DNA of 64,000 bases from Pseudomonadota bacterium (GTDB taxonomy: Bacteria; Desulfobacterota; Desulfobulbia; Desulfobulbales; Desulfocapsaceae). Positions 8,595 to 17,845 of this stretch are shown here, piece after piece. Numbering within the stretch: position 1 is the first letter of the stretch; each line of letters starts with the position of its first letter. The notes under the pieces are model-generated. The model was not told the origin of the DNA. It saw nothing but the letters and a program-made list of their open reading frames with translations, and searched no databases. Location: contig JAHJLI010000043.1 of the NCBI GenBank assembly GCA_018821785.1, positions 45,432 through 109,431 on the forward strand, written 5' to 3'. Position numbers and translations under genes: made by a program.

Positions 8595-11513
8595 ATGACT
8601 TTCAGCCCAGGTTCCACCTATGCCGGCTTTACCCTTAAAATCCACACCTTTGTCAAGGAAATCAACTCGGATGTCTATATTTTCGAACATGAACTGTTGA
8701 ACTGTCCGCTTTTAGCAATCAAAAACAGCGATCCGAACAAGACCTTCACGGCAGCCTTCAATACCGTCCCCACCGATTCAACTGGAGTGGCTCATATCCT
8801 TGAACATTCGGTGCTCATGGGTTCAAAAAAATATCCAATCAAGGATGTCTTCGGCGAAATCAATAAAGGGGGCCTCACCACCTTTCTTAACGCCATGACC
8901 GGTGCCGACATTACCTATTATCCTTTTGCCACCCGCAATCTGAAAGAATATTTCAACATCATGGATGTCTATTGCGATGTGGTATTCAACCCCCTTCTGG
9001 CGAAAAGCACTTTCGAACAGGAAGGCTGGCATTATCACCAGGAAGGACCGGACAGGCCACTCGAATTCCAGGGGGTTGTCTACAACGAGATGAAAGGTGC
9101 CTTCTCCGATCCGATCCGCCATATTTTTCACAATATTTTTTCAGGTCTTATGCCCGGCTCTACCTATGCTCATGAATCCGGAGGCGACCCAAAGAACATT
9201 CCGGATCTGAGTTATGAACAATTCTGCCGGTTCCACGCAGACCATTATCACCCCAGCAACGGCATGTTCTTCGTGTATGGTGACGCTCCCCTGGAGGACG
9301 AGCTGAAGTATCTTCAGAACAATTTTTTTTCAGCTTTTACAACCAGAGGCAAACAAGCCGGTATTGAAGAAGGCCATTCGCCTTCTCAACCGGTATTCAT
9401 CACCGACACCTATGCGGTCGACAACAGCGACATCACCGGCAAGACCTTTCTGGCTGTCGGCACCAGTGTGGCGACCATCGCCATGCGCCGCGAGAATACC
9501 GCCTTTCAGATCATCGCCAACATTCTTTTCAACTCTGACGGCTCACCTCTGAAAAATGCCATTGTCGGAAGTGGCCTATGCAAGGATTTCGGCGGTTTTT
9601 TCATGGCAACCTCGTCCAGTAAAACCCTGATGATCACCTATTTAGTAGGCAGTGAAGAGCAGCATCGCGACACCTTTCTTAATCTCTACAAAACCTCCCT
9701 GGCAAAAATGGTGCAAGAGGGACTCGATCGGGATCTTGTACTGGCAGAGCTGAACAAGTTTGAATTCAACGTCCGGGAAGAAGCCAGCAAGGCTCAGCGA
9801 GGTCTTGATATTATCAGCAAGGCAATGACCGGCCTCAAATACGGTACCGACCCTATCGACAATCTGATGAGCGAGGAACTGATCGGTTCGATGCGGCACA
9901 AAGCTTTAAACGAAGGTTACTTTGAAGAGCTTATCAGGCACTATCTGCTCGACAACCCTGCGCCGGTAGTAGTCACCCTGGTCCCCGACCCGGAAAAGCA
10001 AAAAAGGACACAGGCCGAAGAACAGCAGCGATTGGCCGCCCACGATGCGGCGATTTCCGAACAGGACAGAAGCGCTCGTATCAATCGAACCAGAGAACTG
10101 CTGGAGGAACAGCTGCAGCCGAACAGCGTCGAAACCCTCGCACTTCTACCGCAGTTGTCGCTTGCCGACCTGACGACCAAAGTCGATTTTCCGAGCGTCA
10201 AGCCGACCGAGATGTTTGGCCGACAGGTACTGGTCAGCGAACTTGCCACCAACCATATAACCTATCTTGATGTCGGTTTTGATTTTTCCTGTCTGCCTCC
10301 GGAATTCCTGCCAATCCTCGATCTGTTCGGCACCATCATCACCGAAATCGGCACCAAACGGCTCAGCTACCAGCAGTTTGCCAAGGAAGTCGCCACCTGT
10401 ACAGGATCCTTTTCCCACACCCTGACCACCTACACCCACCGCATGCAGGCCGATGTGACCAGACCGGTTTTCTGGGTGCATCTCAAGTGTCTGCCAGAGT
10501 ATCTGAACCAGGCGCTGCAACTGCTCGCCGAAGTGTTTTCTTCGGTCTCTTTTGCCGATAGGGGGCGGATTCGCGAAATAGTCGGCAGAGAATTCGCCTG
10601 GGCCGAACATGCCGCCCAGAGTGAAGGGTATAACCTACCGGCCACAAGGGTTTTTGCCCATCTGAGCACTGCCGGACGCTATAACGAGGTGGTAAACGGG
10701 GTGACTTCCTACCTGGCGCAGAAGGACCTGGCTCTTAATTATGAGGCGAAGGAGGAAAGTTTTCTTGCCTCCCTGGCAGAAATTGCAAAACTGCTGTTCA
10801 ACAGCAACAACCTGCTCCTGGCAACAACCGCCGACAGCCGCGAACTCGGCCACCTTATGCAAGCAAGCGGCTGCATTGCCGATGCCCTCAGTTCCTCGCC
10901 GCTGATCACTTACAACCTGCCTCCATTGCAAATAGCAGCCCATGAGGCCTTCATCACCTCGGCGGAGGTGGTCTTCGCCGTCCAAGGCGGCAACCTGCTG
11001 AAAAACGCCGAAGGCTACAACGGCCATTTCGAGGTCCTGAAAACCTATCTGTCCCGCGATTATCTCTGGAATACCGTGCGGCAGATGGGCGGAGCCTATG
11101 GCTGCTTCATCCAGTTCGGGCAGCTGAGCGGCAACTTGGCCTTCGTCAGCTACCGTGATCCCCAGGTTAAAAAGACCTACGACGCCTACAACAGCGTGCC
11201 GGATGTCGTCGCCGCTCTTGCTCTTCCGGACAAGGTTCTCGAGCAATTGATCATCGGCACATACGGCAACTTCGATCCGCTGCAGAGCGCCGCAGCCAAA
11301 GGGGCCACCGCCAGAAACGACTACCTGAACGGCATTGACGCCGTGTACAAGCAACAGCGGTTGACCGAAATAACCGCCACCAGCGTCGCCGATCTGCGCA
11401 GCTTTGCCCCGGCCTTCGCCGCCATGACGGCGAACTGTCACCGGACAATTATCGGCAACAGGAGCAAAATCGAAGGTGCCGGATCGCTCTTTGACACCTT
11501 TATTGAACTATAA
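8595..11513 (+). CDS. M16C zinc metallopeptidase, presequence-protease (PreP/Cym1) type
   Basis: Protein of 972 residues, the normal length for the single-chain PreP family. The inverted zinc motif HxxEH is HILEH (H67, E70, H71), with the distal ligand region NEMKGAFSD (Glu165). The rest follows the four-lobe architecture of the M16C family, including the long helical linker between the two halves (about residues 470-510, rich in Glu, Gln and Arg). These enzymes form a closed chamber that degrades unstructured peptides. No signal peptide is visible, so it is predicted cytosolic. It appears to be a single-gene unit. Confidence 0.93.
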   Translation: MTFSPGSTYAGFTLKIHTFVKEINSDVYIFEHELLNCPLLAIKNSDPNKTFTAAFNTVPTDSTGVAHILEHSVLMGSKKYPIKDVFGEINKGGLTTFLNAMTGADITYYPFATRNLKEYFNIMDVYCDVVFNPLLAKSTFEQEGWHYHQEGPDRPLEFQGVVYNEMKGAFSDPIRHIFHNIFSGLMPGSTYAHESGGDPKNIPDLSYEQFCRFHADHYHPSNGMFFVYGDAPLEDELKYLQNNFFSAFTTRGKQAGIEEGHSPSQPVFITDTYAVDNSDITGKTFLAVGTSVATIAMRRENTAFQIIANILFNSDGSPLKNAIVGSGLCKDFGGFFMATSSSKTLMITYLVGSEEQHRDTFLNLYKTSLAKMVQEGLDRDLVLAELNKFEFNVREEASKAQRGLDIISKAMTGLKYGTDPIDNLMSEELIGSMRHKALNEGYFEELIRHYLLDNPAPVVVTLVPDPEKQKRTQAEEQQRLAAHDAAISEQDRSARINRTRELLEEQLQPNSVETLALLPQLSLADLTTKVDFPSVKPTEMFGRQVLVSELATNHITYLDVGFDFSCLPPEFLPILDLFGTIITEIGTKRLSYQQFAKEVATCTGSFSHTLTTYTHRMQADVTRPVFWVHLKCLPEYLNQALQLLAEVFSSVSFADRGRIREIVGREFAWAEHAAQSEGYNLPATRVFAHLSTAGRYNEVVNGVTSYLAQKDLALNYEAKEESFLASLAEIAKLLFNSNNLLLATTADSRELGHLMQASGCIADALSSSPLITYNLPPLQIAAHEAFITSAEVVFAVQGGNLLKNAEGYNGHFEVLKTYLSRDYLWNTVRQMGGAYGCFIQFGQLSGNLAFVSYRDPQVKKTYDAYNSVPDVVAALALPDKVLEQLIIGTYGNFDPLQSAAAKGATARNDYLNGIDAVYKQQRLTEITATSVADLRSFAPAFAAMTANCHRTIIGNRSKIEGAGSLFDTFIEL

Positions 11514-11558
11514 CTACAGTATCAACAAGTTAAACAACAACTTTTCAAGGAGAACAGG

Positions 11559-12251
11559 ATGATCTACTCTTCTGAAGTCATGGAAATGTGCCGTGTGGCG
11601 CAGGGAGCCAATCACGGCTCCGCGCCCATTCCTCAGGAAGGCGCATGGACAAAAGTTAAAGAGGTGGGAGATATTTGCGGTCTGACCCATGGCGTCGGCT
11701 GGTGCGCGCCCCAGCAGGGTGCCTGCAAGTTGACCCTCAATGTTAAAAACGGCATCATCGAAGAGGCCCTGGTCGAGACCATCGGCTGCACCGGCATGAC
11801 CCATTCGGCGGCCATGGCCTCGGAGATCCTGCCCGGCAAAACCATCCTTGAGGCGCTGAACACCGACTTGGTATGCGACGCAATCAACGTTGCCATGCGT
11901 GAGCTTTTCCTGCAGATCGTTTACGGTCGCAGTCAGTCAGCGTTTTCGGAAGGAGGCCTGCCAATCGGCGCCGGTCTTGAAGATCTCGGCAAGGGCTTGC
12001 GCTCGGTTATCGGCACCATGTACGGCACCGTCGCCAAGGGACCGCGCTATCTGGAAATGGCCGAAGGCTATGTCCAGGAGATCGCCCTCGACAAAAATGA
12101 CGAGATAATCGGTTACAAATTCGTCAGTCTCGGCAAGATGATGGCCGCCATTAAAAAGGGCGTAGACGCCAACCAGGCTTTAAAAGATGCATCCGGAACC
12201 TACGGTCGCTTTGCCGAAGCCGCCAAAACCATCGATCCAAGAAAGGAATAA
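11559..12251 (+). CDS. NifU-like (IscU/NifU N-terminal fold) iron-sulfur scaffold protein
   Basis: Protein of 230 residues with a NifU/IscU-like core. Visible features are the Cys-containing segment DICGLTHGVGWCAPQQGAC and the characteristic GCTGMTHSAAMASEILPGKT block, equivalent to the GC..A..S.E...GK region of scaffold proteins. It has a C-terminal extension not found in plain IscU. It opens 45 bp after the peptidase with AAGGAG before the ATG, and the next gene (GGGtGRT protein) follows after 11 bp behind GGGGGAG, so the two form an operon. Family members are annotated as scaffold proteins by similarity; whether this one builds or senses clusters is not shown. Confidence 0.8.
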   Translation: MIYSSEVMEMCRVAQGANHGSAPIPQEGAWTKVKEVGDICGLTHGVGWCAPQQGACKLTLNVKNGIIEEALVETIGCTGMTHSAAMASEILPGKTILEALNTDLVCDAINVAMRELFLQIVYGRSQSAFSEGGLPIGAGLEDLGKGLRSVIGTMYGTVAKGPRYLEMAEGYVQEIALDKNDEIIGYKFVSLGKMMAAIKKGVDANQALKDASGTYGRFAEAAKTIDPRKE

Positions 12252-12262
12252 GGGGGAGAACC

Positions 12263-13267
12263 ATGGCACTGTTTGAAAGCTACGACAGGCGGATAGGTCA
12301 GATTATTCCGGTCCTGGAAGAATACGGGATGAAATCCCTCGAAGAGGCAAAGGAAGTCTGCAACACATACGGGGTTGACGTGGCGGAAATCGTCCGCGGC
12401 ATCCAACCCATCTGCTTTGACAATGCTATCTGGGCCTACACGCTTGGAGCCGCTATTGCCATTAAAAAGGGCCAGAAAAAAGCGGCGGAAATCGCCTCAA
12501 CGTTAGGCGAGGGGCTGCAGGCCTTCTGCATTCCCGGCTCGGTCGCCGACGACCGCAAGGTCGGTATCGGCCACGGCAACCTCGCCGCCATGCTCTTAAA
12601 TGAAGAGACCGCCTGCTTTGCCTTCTTGGCCGGGCATGAATCGTTTGCCGCCGCCGAAGGGGCAATCGGAATCGCCAAATCGGCCAACCGGGTGCGCCAC
12701 AACCCGCTCCGGGTTATTCTCAACGGGCTTGGCAAAGACGCCGCCAAAATCATTTCTAGAATCAACGGCTTTACCTATGTCGAGACCAGATTCGACTACG
12801 CTACCGGCAAGCTGAATGTGGTGAATGAGACCAAATATTCGGAAGGAGACAGGGGCAAGGTCCGCTGCTTCGGGGCCGACGACGTCCGGGAAGGGGTAGC
12901 CATCAATCACCTGGAAGGGGTTGATGTGTCAATCACCGGAAACTCCACCAACCCCACCCGCTTCCAGCACCCGGTTGCAGGTACCTATAAAAAAGAATGT
13001 ATCCAGGAAGGAAAGAAATATTTTTCGGTGGCCTCGGGCGGCGGCACCGGCCGCACGCTCCATCCGGACAATATGGGCGCCGGTCCGGCCTCCTACGGCA
13101 TGACCGACACCATGGGTCGGATGCACTCCGATGCCCAGTTTGCCGGTTCTTCGTCGGTTCCGGCCCATGTAGAGATGATGGGCCTCATCGGCATGGGCAA
13201 CAACCCAATGGTCGGAGCCTCAGTCTCGGTGGCAGTTGCTCTTGAACAGGCGACACAGAAACTGTAA
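12263..13267 (+). CDS. GGGtGRT family protein, function unknown
   Basis: Protein of 334 residues carrying the family-defining motif GGGTGRT (SGGGTGRTLHPDNMGAG, about residues 258-274). The family is named after this motif and is found mainly in anaerobes; no biochemical function is established as far as I know. Other visible features are Gly/Ala-rich stretches (GHGNLAAMLLNEETACF) and a Met/Gly-rich C-terminus. It sits 11 bp downstream of the NifU-like gene in the same operon, which suggests a shared role in iron-sulfur metabolism. No membrane segment or signal peptide is present. Confidence 0.85.
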   Translation: MALFESYDRRIGQIIPVLEEYGMKSLEEAKEVCNTYGVDVAEIVRGIQPICFDNAIWAYTLGAAIAIKKGQKKAAEIASTLGEGLQAFCIPGSVADDRKVGIGHGNLAAMLLNEETACFAFLAGHESFAAAEGAIGIAKSANRVRHNPLRVILNGLGKDAAKIISRINGFTYVETRFDYATGKLNVVNETKYSEGDRGKVRCFGADDVREGVAINHLEGVDVSITGNSTNPTRFQHPVAGTYKKECIQEGKKYFSVASGGGTGRTLHPDNMGAGPASYGMTDTMGRMHSDAQFAGSSSVPAHVEMMGLIGMGNNPMVGASVSVAVALEQATQKL

Positions 13268-13293
13268 AAAAATTGACCTTTTAGCCAAACTGT

Positions 13294-13326
13294 GGAGGCA
13301 GCTTCTGTTTTCAGGCAGCTGCCTCC
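13294..13326. terminator. hairpin between convergent genes, possible terminator
   Basis: GGAGGCAGCT (13294-13303) pairs perfectly with AGCTGCCTCC (13317-13326) across a 13-nt loop. It sits between two converging genes. There is no clear T-run on either side, so termination is plausible but not proven. Confidence 0.45.
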
Positions 13327-13391
13327 TGGAGGTTGCTTATCCGCTCATGCAATGGGCCATGGACGGCTGTTTCTTCGGTGGTTTCAGCCGA

Positions 13392-14405
13392 CTATCGGAA
13401 CGGGGGGGCATACTGTAATCCGCCCTTGTTCCACAGATTATTCAACCCCCTGTCAATCTTCAACAAAGACTTAGGGCCGAAATTACGCTCGAACACCTCG
13501 CCGTAGTTGCCGACCTGACGAATAACCTGATAGGCCCAATCGTCTTTCAGCCCGAGACTTTTCCCGACAGCGCCCTCAAGCCCGAACAATCTTCTCACAT
13601 CGAGTATGTTGCTGGCCCGCTGTTCTGCAGCGCTGCGGGAAGTGATCCCCAGTTCCTCTGCATTGATCATCACAAAAAGCGACCATCTGACGATGCCCAA
13701 CCAGACATCGTCACCCTGCCGCACTACCGGCCCGAGAGGCTCCTTGGTGATAACCTCTGGAAGAACCATTGCGTTCTCCGGGGCGACGAGTCCCAGCCGC
13801 AGGCCATGCAATTGTGACTGCTGCATGGAAAGAAGATCGCAGGCCTCTTTTTCGAAACCTTTGACCGCCAGCTCTAAAGTGTCATAGGGAACGATCTTGA
13901 ATTCAATGCGATTTCTCTCAAAATAGTCTATGAGATTCTGCTCGGATGCGGCACCCACCGGCCCGCAGACCTTCACTTTTTTGAGATCCAGCAAACGTTT
14001 TGCTTCAAGTTTTTTAGGCACCATGAACCCCTGCCCATCATAATAACTGACTCCGGAGAAATGCACAGCCAGTGCCGAATCCCTGGCAAAGGTCCAAGTT
14101 GAGTGGTTGGACAGGATATCCACCTCGCCTGTAAGCAGGGCGCTAAATGCTTCTCCTTCGGCTAGCGGTATATATTCCACCTTTGTCGGACTGCCGAGGG
14201 TAGCCACAGCCACGGCGCGGCAGATATCGACATCGAACCCGGTCCACTTTCCCTCGGTATTGACACTTGCAAAACCGGGTGTGCCGGTGGAAACACCACA
14301 AAGCAGTCGGCCGCGTTTCACCACTTCTTCTTTAGTATAGGCCTCTGCCGACCCGGCAAAGGTTATCATGACGAGAATCCAGACGAGCAAACTTACTTTT
14401 TTCAT
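13392..14405 (-). CDS. periplasmic amino-acid-binding protein of an ABC transporter (AapJ-like)
   Basis: Solute-binding protein of 337 residues with a clear signal peptide (MKKVSLLVWILVMITFAGSA, residues 1-20). The body follows the family 3 (SBP_bac_3) pattern: RGRLLCGVSTGTPGF, GFDVDICRAVAVA, and the DILSNHSTWTFARD lobe typical of general L-amino-acid binding proteins. The ATG at 14405 is chosen because it starts the signal peptide; an upstream TTG adds residues that do not fit. No permease or ATPase gene is adjacent, so it is an orphan binding protein here. It is convergent with the GGGtGRT gene. Confidence 0.85.
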   Translation of the reverse strand: MKKVSLLVWILVMITFAGSAEAYTKEEVVKRGRLLCGVSTGTPGFASVNTEGKWTGFDVDICRAVAVATLGSPTKVEYIPLAEGEAFSALLTGEVDILSNHSTWTFARDSALAVHFSGVSYYDGQGFMVPKKLEAKRLLDLKKVKVCGPVGAASEQNLIDYFERNRIEFKIVPYDTLELAVKGFEKEACDLLSMQQSQLHGLRLGLVAPENAMVLPEVITKEPLGPVVRQGDDVWLGIVRWSLFVMINAEELGITSRSAAEQRASNILDVRRLFGLEGAVGKSLGLKDDWAYQVIRQVGNYGEVFERNFGPKSLLKIDRGLNNLWNKGGLQYAPPFR

Positions 14406-14545
14406 ACGCTTTTTTAGTGTTAGGATGAAGGACGATGAGAAAATACCTTTGTTGAAAAACAATACCAGTGGGCGAAAATAATTTCATAGTGTTATAGTTT
14501 TATCTTCGAAAAATCTTCCAAGAATCTAATTCCGGTTTACTGACA

Positions 14546-15904
14546 TTGCAAAGAAAACAATCACGAACAGCAAGATTTGTTGCTGTCGAGACACTCTGTC
14601 GCCTCTACCAGGATCGTTCGCCGGTCAAATCCCTGCTCAATCGGGCAGTGCGAAAATACGCTCTGCCCGGCAACGAACGTAACCTCACCATGCAGCTGGT
14701 ATATGGTGTCCTCCGAAACCGCCAGTACCTCGACCGGATTCTGCAACTGTTGTCAAAGACTCCTCTTCCAAAAATCGACCCCTTTATCCACCAGGCCTTG
14801 GCGACTGGCCTCTATCAGCTTTTTTTTCTTGAACGTATTCCGCAATCGGCGGCTGTCCACGAAATGGTTGAATGTTGCAAGATGTGGGGCATTCCGAAAA
14901 GACTGGAGGGATTCGTCAACGGCATCCTGCGCCAATCCATCCGACAAAAAGAAATGCTTACAGCTCAGGCTGGACGAGAAGAAAATGGTGATCCGATCAT
15001 CAATCATCCCCAATGGCTGGTTGCCAGATGGAGCAACCATTTCGGTCATATCGAAGCTCTGCGGATTTGCGCAACCAATAACCGCGAACCCCTGCTGATA
15101 CTCCGTACCAATATTGTAAAAATCACCCTGGATGATTTCCGCAAGGTGCTTGACGATGCCAATATCCCCAATCACCGGGGTGCCTATGCCGAGGATGCGG
15201 TTATTCTGCCTGGGTACCAGGGAGCCATAAGTGCAATCCCCGGGTATGTCGAGGGCTTCTTTCAGGTTCAGGACGAGGCGGCCCAGCTCGCCACCGGCCT
15301 GCTCGGCCCTTTTCGCCGGGGTGGGCGGTATCTGGACGGCTGTGCCGGACTTGGCGGTAAAACCTCGCACCTGCTCCAGTTTGCCGCAAGCCATGCCCTT
15401 ACCATTCACGCTGTTGAACCGGAACCGTACCGATTGGAAAAACTCCAGGAAAATGTCAACCGACTGGCCGTGGCCCACGCACCGGTCGTCCATGAAAAAA
15501 CCCTGCAACACTTTACCTTGGGAGACCTGCCACCCTTCGACGGCATCCTCATCGACGCACCCTGCTCAGGCACCGGGGTCACCGGCCGACACCCCGACAT
15601 CCGCTGGAATCGTCGCCCAGAGGATCTTATCCGCTATCAGCAGGAGCAATTGAACATCCTTGGTCATAGTGCTGAACTCCTTGCTCCCGAAGGCATTTTG
15701 GTCTATGCCACCTGTTCTCTTGAACCTGAAGAAAATCAGGATGTGATCAAGGCCTTTCTTGCAGGAAACCGAGCTTTTCGCCTGACCGACTGCACCATGT
15801 ACTTGCCTGAGGCAGCCCACCGCTTCATTGAGGGCCACTGCTTCGCCCCTCGTCCCGATGCCACCATCGATGGTTTCTTTGCAGCTCGTATGCAGCGCAG
15901 TTAG
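14546..15904 (+). CDS. rsmB: 16S rRNA (cytosine-967 C5) methyltransferase
   Basis: Enzyme of 452 residues that methylates C967 of 16S rRNA. An N-terminal NusB-like RNA-binding domain (residues 1-150) precedes the SAM-dependent domain: DGCAGLGGKTSHLLQ (SAM loop), DAPCSGTGVTGRHPD (motif IV Cys) and YATCSLEPEENQDV (motif VI catalytic Cys). Length and domain order match the bacterial RsmB/Sun family. The start is a TTG at 14546, since no ATG gives a complete NusB domain; the ribosome site is weak, so the start is uncertain by a few codons. Confidence 0.93.
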   Translation: MQRKQSRTARFVAVETLCRLYQDRSPVKSLLNRAVRKYALPGNERNLTMQLVYGVLRNRQYLDRILQLLSKTPLPKIDPFIHQALATGLYQLFFLERIPQSAAVHEMVECCKMWGIPKRLEGFVNGILRQSIRQKEMLTAQAGREENGDPIINHPQWLVARWSNHFGHIEALRICATNNREPLLILRTNIVKITLDDFRKVLDDANIPNHRGAYAEDAVILPGYQGAISAIPGYVEGFFQVQDEAAQLATGLLGPFRRGGRYLDGCAGLGGKTSHLLQFAASHALTIHAVEPEPYRLEKLQENVNRLAVAHAPVVHEKTLQHFTLGDLPPFDGILIDAPCSGTGVTGRHPDIRWNRRPEDLIRYQQEQLNILGHSAELLAPEGILVYATCSLEPEENQDVIKAFLAGNRAFRLTDCTMYLPEAAHRFIEGHCFAPRPDATIDGFFAARMQRS

Positions 15905-16055
15905 CCGTTGCCAATAAAATTGGCATAGAGAAAAATTGCGCAACGGCCTGCTAAAAGATATCCCAGGTTTTTCTTTGCCATCGACTAAGGTCTGTTGTAC
16001 ATTCTCCAGATTCTCATGACACAGTCCAGCCCCCCTTCTGCAAAAGAGGGGTTTC

Positions 16056-16080
16056 ACCTGTGGCTGCACAGGTTTTCTTT
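16056..16080 (+). terminator. hairpin after rsmB, possible terminator
   Basis: ACCTGTG (16056-16062) and CACAGGT (16067-16073) form a 7-bp stem with a 4-nt loop, followed by TTTCTTT. A second hairpin (CCCCCTT/AAGAGGGG with one bulge, about 16029-16052) lies just upstream. Both sit within 70 bp of the next start codon, so they may instead act in its leader. Confidence 0.4.
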
Positions 16081-16097
16081 AACCAAGGATACAGACA

Positions 16098-16694
16098 ATG
16101 GCTGAAATTAAAAGCACGATGGACATGGTAATGGAACGCGCCGCCAGAATGGCTGCGGCCGCAACTCCGACTACAGACGACGAAACCCTAGTTAAAAAAG
16201 GAATGCGCCTGGCTGCCGAGTATATCAATGGCAAGGAAATTGATCTCAACCGTGAACTAGCGGCACAACCGCCCACCGAGCAGGGAGAGGTTGGTAAGGG
16301 CATGACCCAGACTCTGCTCCGTAATATCACCCTGCCCCGCACCAAAGAACTGCAAGCCTCGGGTGAACTTGCTCTGCAGGCTGTTTTAGCCCTGGCAGGC
16401 AAAAAAAATGAGGTAATAACCATTTGCCGGGAACTGGACCAGATACTCAAGCAGTACGGACAACACAAGGACCAGATGACCCAACAGCTGGAAGACGCAA
16501 TCAAAGCACAACTGGAGCAGCAGGGCGCCGCCAGAGGTCAGGCCGGCAAGGTCAACACCAACCCTGCCATGCACCCGCAGTACCGGGAAGAGCTGTCACG
16601 CATGTTGACCGGACTGAACAACCAGTACAACGACGCTATGGACCAACGCAAGGCGATGATACTCCAACTACTCTCTCCTCCGGCCACCCGCTGA
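16098..16694 (+). CDS. conserved hypothetical protein, helical
   Basis: Protein of 198 residues that I do not assign to a named family. It is strongly helical and rich in Gln, Glu, Ala and Lys, with no signal peptide, membrane segment or conserved catalytic motif. The central part (EVITICRELDQILKQYGQ and following) predicts as coiled coil, and the C-terminal half contains HPQYREELSRMLTGLNNQYN. AAGGA precedes the ATG by 8 bp. The gene lies 50 bp upstream of a Xaa-Pro peptidase on the same strand and may share its transcript. Codon use resembles its neighbours, so it is likely a real resident gene. Confidence 0.75.
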   Translation: MAEIKSTMDMVMERAARMAAAATPTTDDETLVKKGMRLAAEYINGKEIDLNRELAAQPPTEQGEVGKGMTQTLLRNITLPRTKELQASGELALQAVLALAGKKNEVITICRELDQILKQYGQHKDQMTQQLEDAIKAQLEQQGAARGQAGKVNTNPAMHPQYREELSRMLTGLNNQYNDAMDQRKAMILQLLSPPATR

Positions 16695-16744
16695 TCCATG
16701 GGTCAAGTCAAACCCACCCTTGCCGTCTCCCGAGGTCAGTAAGT

Positions 16745-17845
16745 ATGGATTACCAAAAACGGATTACCCAACTTCAGGCCCGGTTACGACGCAAAAAACT
16801 TGACTGCCTGCTCGTCAGCCACCCAGAGAACCGCCGCTATCTGAGCGGGTACAAGGGCGGGGATCATGGTATTGCCGAGACCTCCGGTCTGCTTCTTGTT
16901 CCGGCCAAGGGGCAGGTGCGGCTGCTCACCGACTTTCGCTATAAAATCCAGGCGGAGCGGGAAGTTCCTTGGGCCGAGGTGTCCCTCTACGGTAAGGGCA
17001 TTGTCAAGCTTCTCGGCCAGCTACTGCCAAAGCTCAGTATAAAAACCTTGGCCTTTGAAAGCCATTACACCCTGCATTCCGCGGCTGAAAAAATGGCAGT
17101 AGCTTTGCAAAAAAAAGGCATTCACACCGTTCCCCTCACCAACCTTATCGAAGACCAGCGTATCATCAAGGATGAGGAAGAGATTAACCTCATCCGTAAA
17201 GCAGTACGCTTAAATGAGGAAGTCTTTGTCGAAATTTATAGTTCTCTTGCCGCCTGCCGGTCAGAACTCGATGTAGCCCTGGCCATCGAAACGGCAATGC
17301 GCCGGAAAGGAGCTGAAGGTCCGAGCTTTTCCACCATCGTCGCAAGCGGCGAAAACGGCGCCCTGCCCCATGCTGTACCCGGCCCGACAAAGCTCCAACG
17401 TGGTGGATCACTTACCATCGACATGGGTCTGGTCCTTGACGGCTACTGTTCCGATATGACCAGAAACTTCGTCCCCGACACACCAAGTGAGAGGTATCTC
17501 AAACTGCACCGCCTGGTGCGCCGCGCTCAGGTGGCCGGAATGGCTGCGATCAAGGACGGAGTAAGAGCCTGTGATGTCGACTACGCCGCCCGTAATGTTA
17601 TTGAAAGTGCCGGGTACGGTCAATATTTCGGCCACTCCCTAGGCCACGGGGTGGGCCTTGCAGTCCACGAAGAACCTCGGGTTTCCTCACGCAACCGAAA
17701 AAAACTGCGTGCCGGCATGGTAGTCACCGTCGAACCGGGTATCTATATCCCCGGTTGGGGCGGCATCCGCCTCGAAAACATGGTCGTTGTTCGCCTGGAC
17801 GGCTGTGAAAACCTTAACCACAATACAACCTGGCTCGACTTATGA
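16745..17845 (+). CDS. M24 family Xaa-Pro peptidase (aminopeptidase P/prolidase type)
   Basis: Cytosolic metallopeptidase of 366 residues that would cleave X-Pro bonds. The creatinase-like N-terminal domain (residues 1-125) precedes the pita-bread catalytic domain. Metal ligands are visible in order: Asp in TIDMG, Asp in YCSDMTRN, His in GHSLGHGVG, Glu in TVEPGIY and Glu in IRLENMV. The ATG at 16745 begins a normal family N-terminus (DYQKRITQLQARL) behind GAGGT; the frame is open further upstream but overlaps the previous gene. Its stop overlaps the ATG of the PIN-PhoH gene by 4 bp, so the two are translationally coupled. Confidence 0.93.
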   Translation: MDYQKRITQLQARLRRKKLDCLLVSHPENRRYLSGYKGGDHGIAETSGLLLVPAKGQVRLLTDFRYKIQAEREVPWAEVSLYGKGIVKLLGQLLPKLSIKTLAFESHYTLHSAAEKMAVALQKKGIHTVPLTNLIEDQRIIKDEEEINLIRKAVRLNEEVFVEIYSSLAACRSELDVALAIETAMRRKGAEGPSFSTIVASGENGALPHAVPGPTKLQRGGSLTIDMGLVLDGYCSDMTRNFVPDTPSERYLKLHRLVRRAQVAGMAAIKDGVRACDVDYAARNVIESAGYGQYFGHSLGHGVGLAVHEEPRVSSRNRKKLRAGMVVTVEPGIYIPGWGGIRLENMVVVRLDGCENLNHNTTWLDL

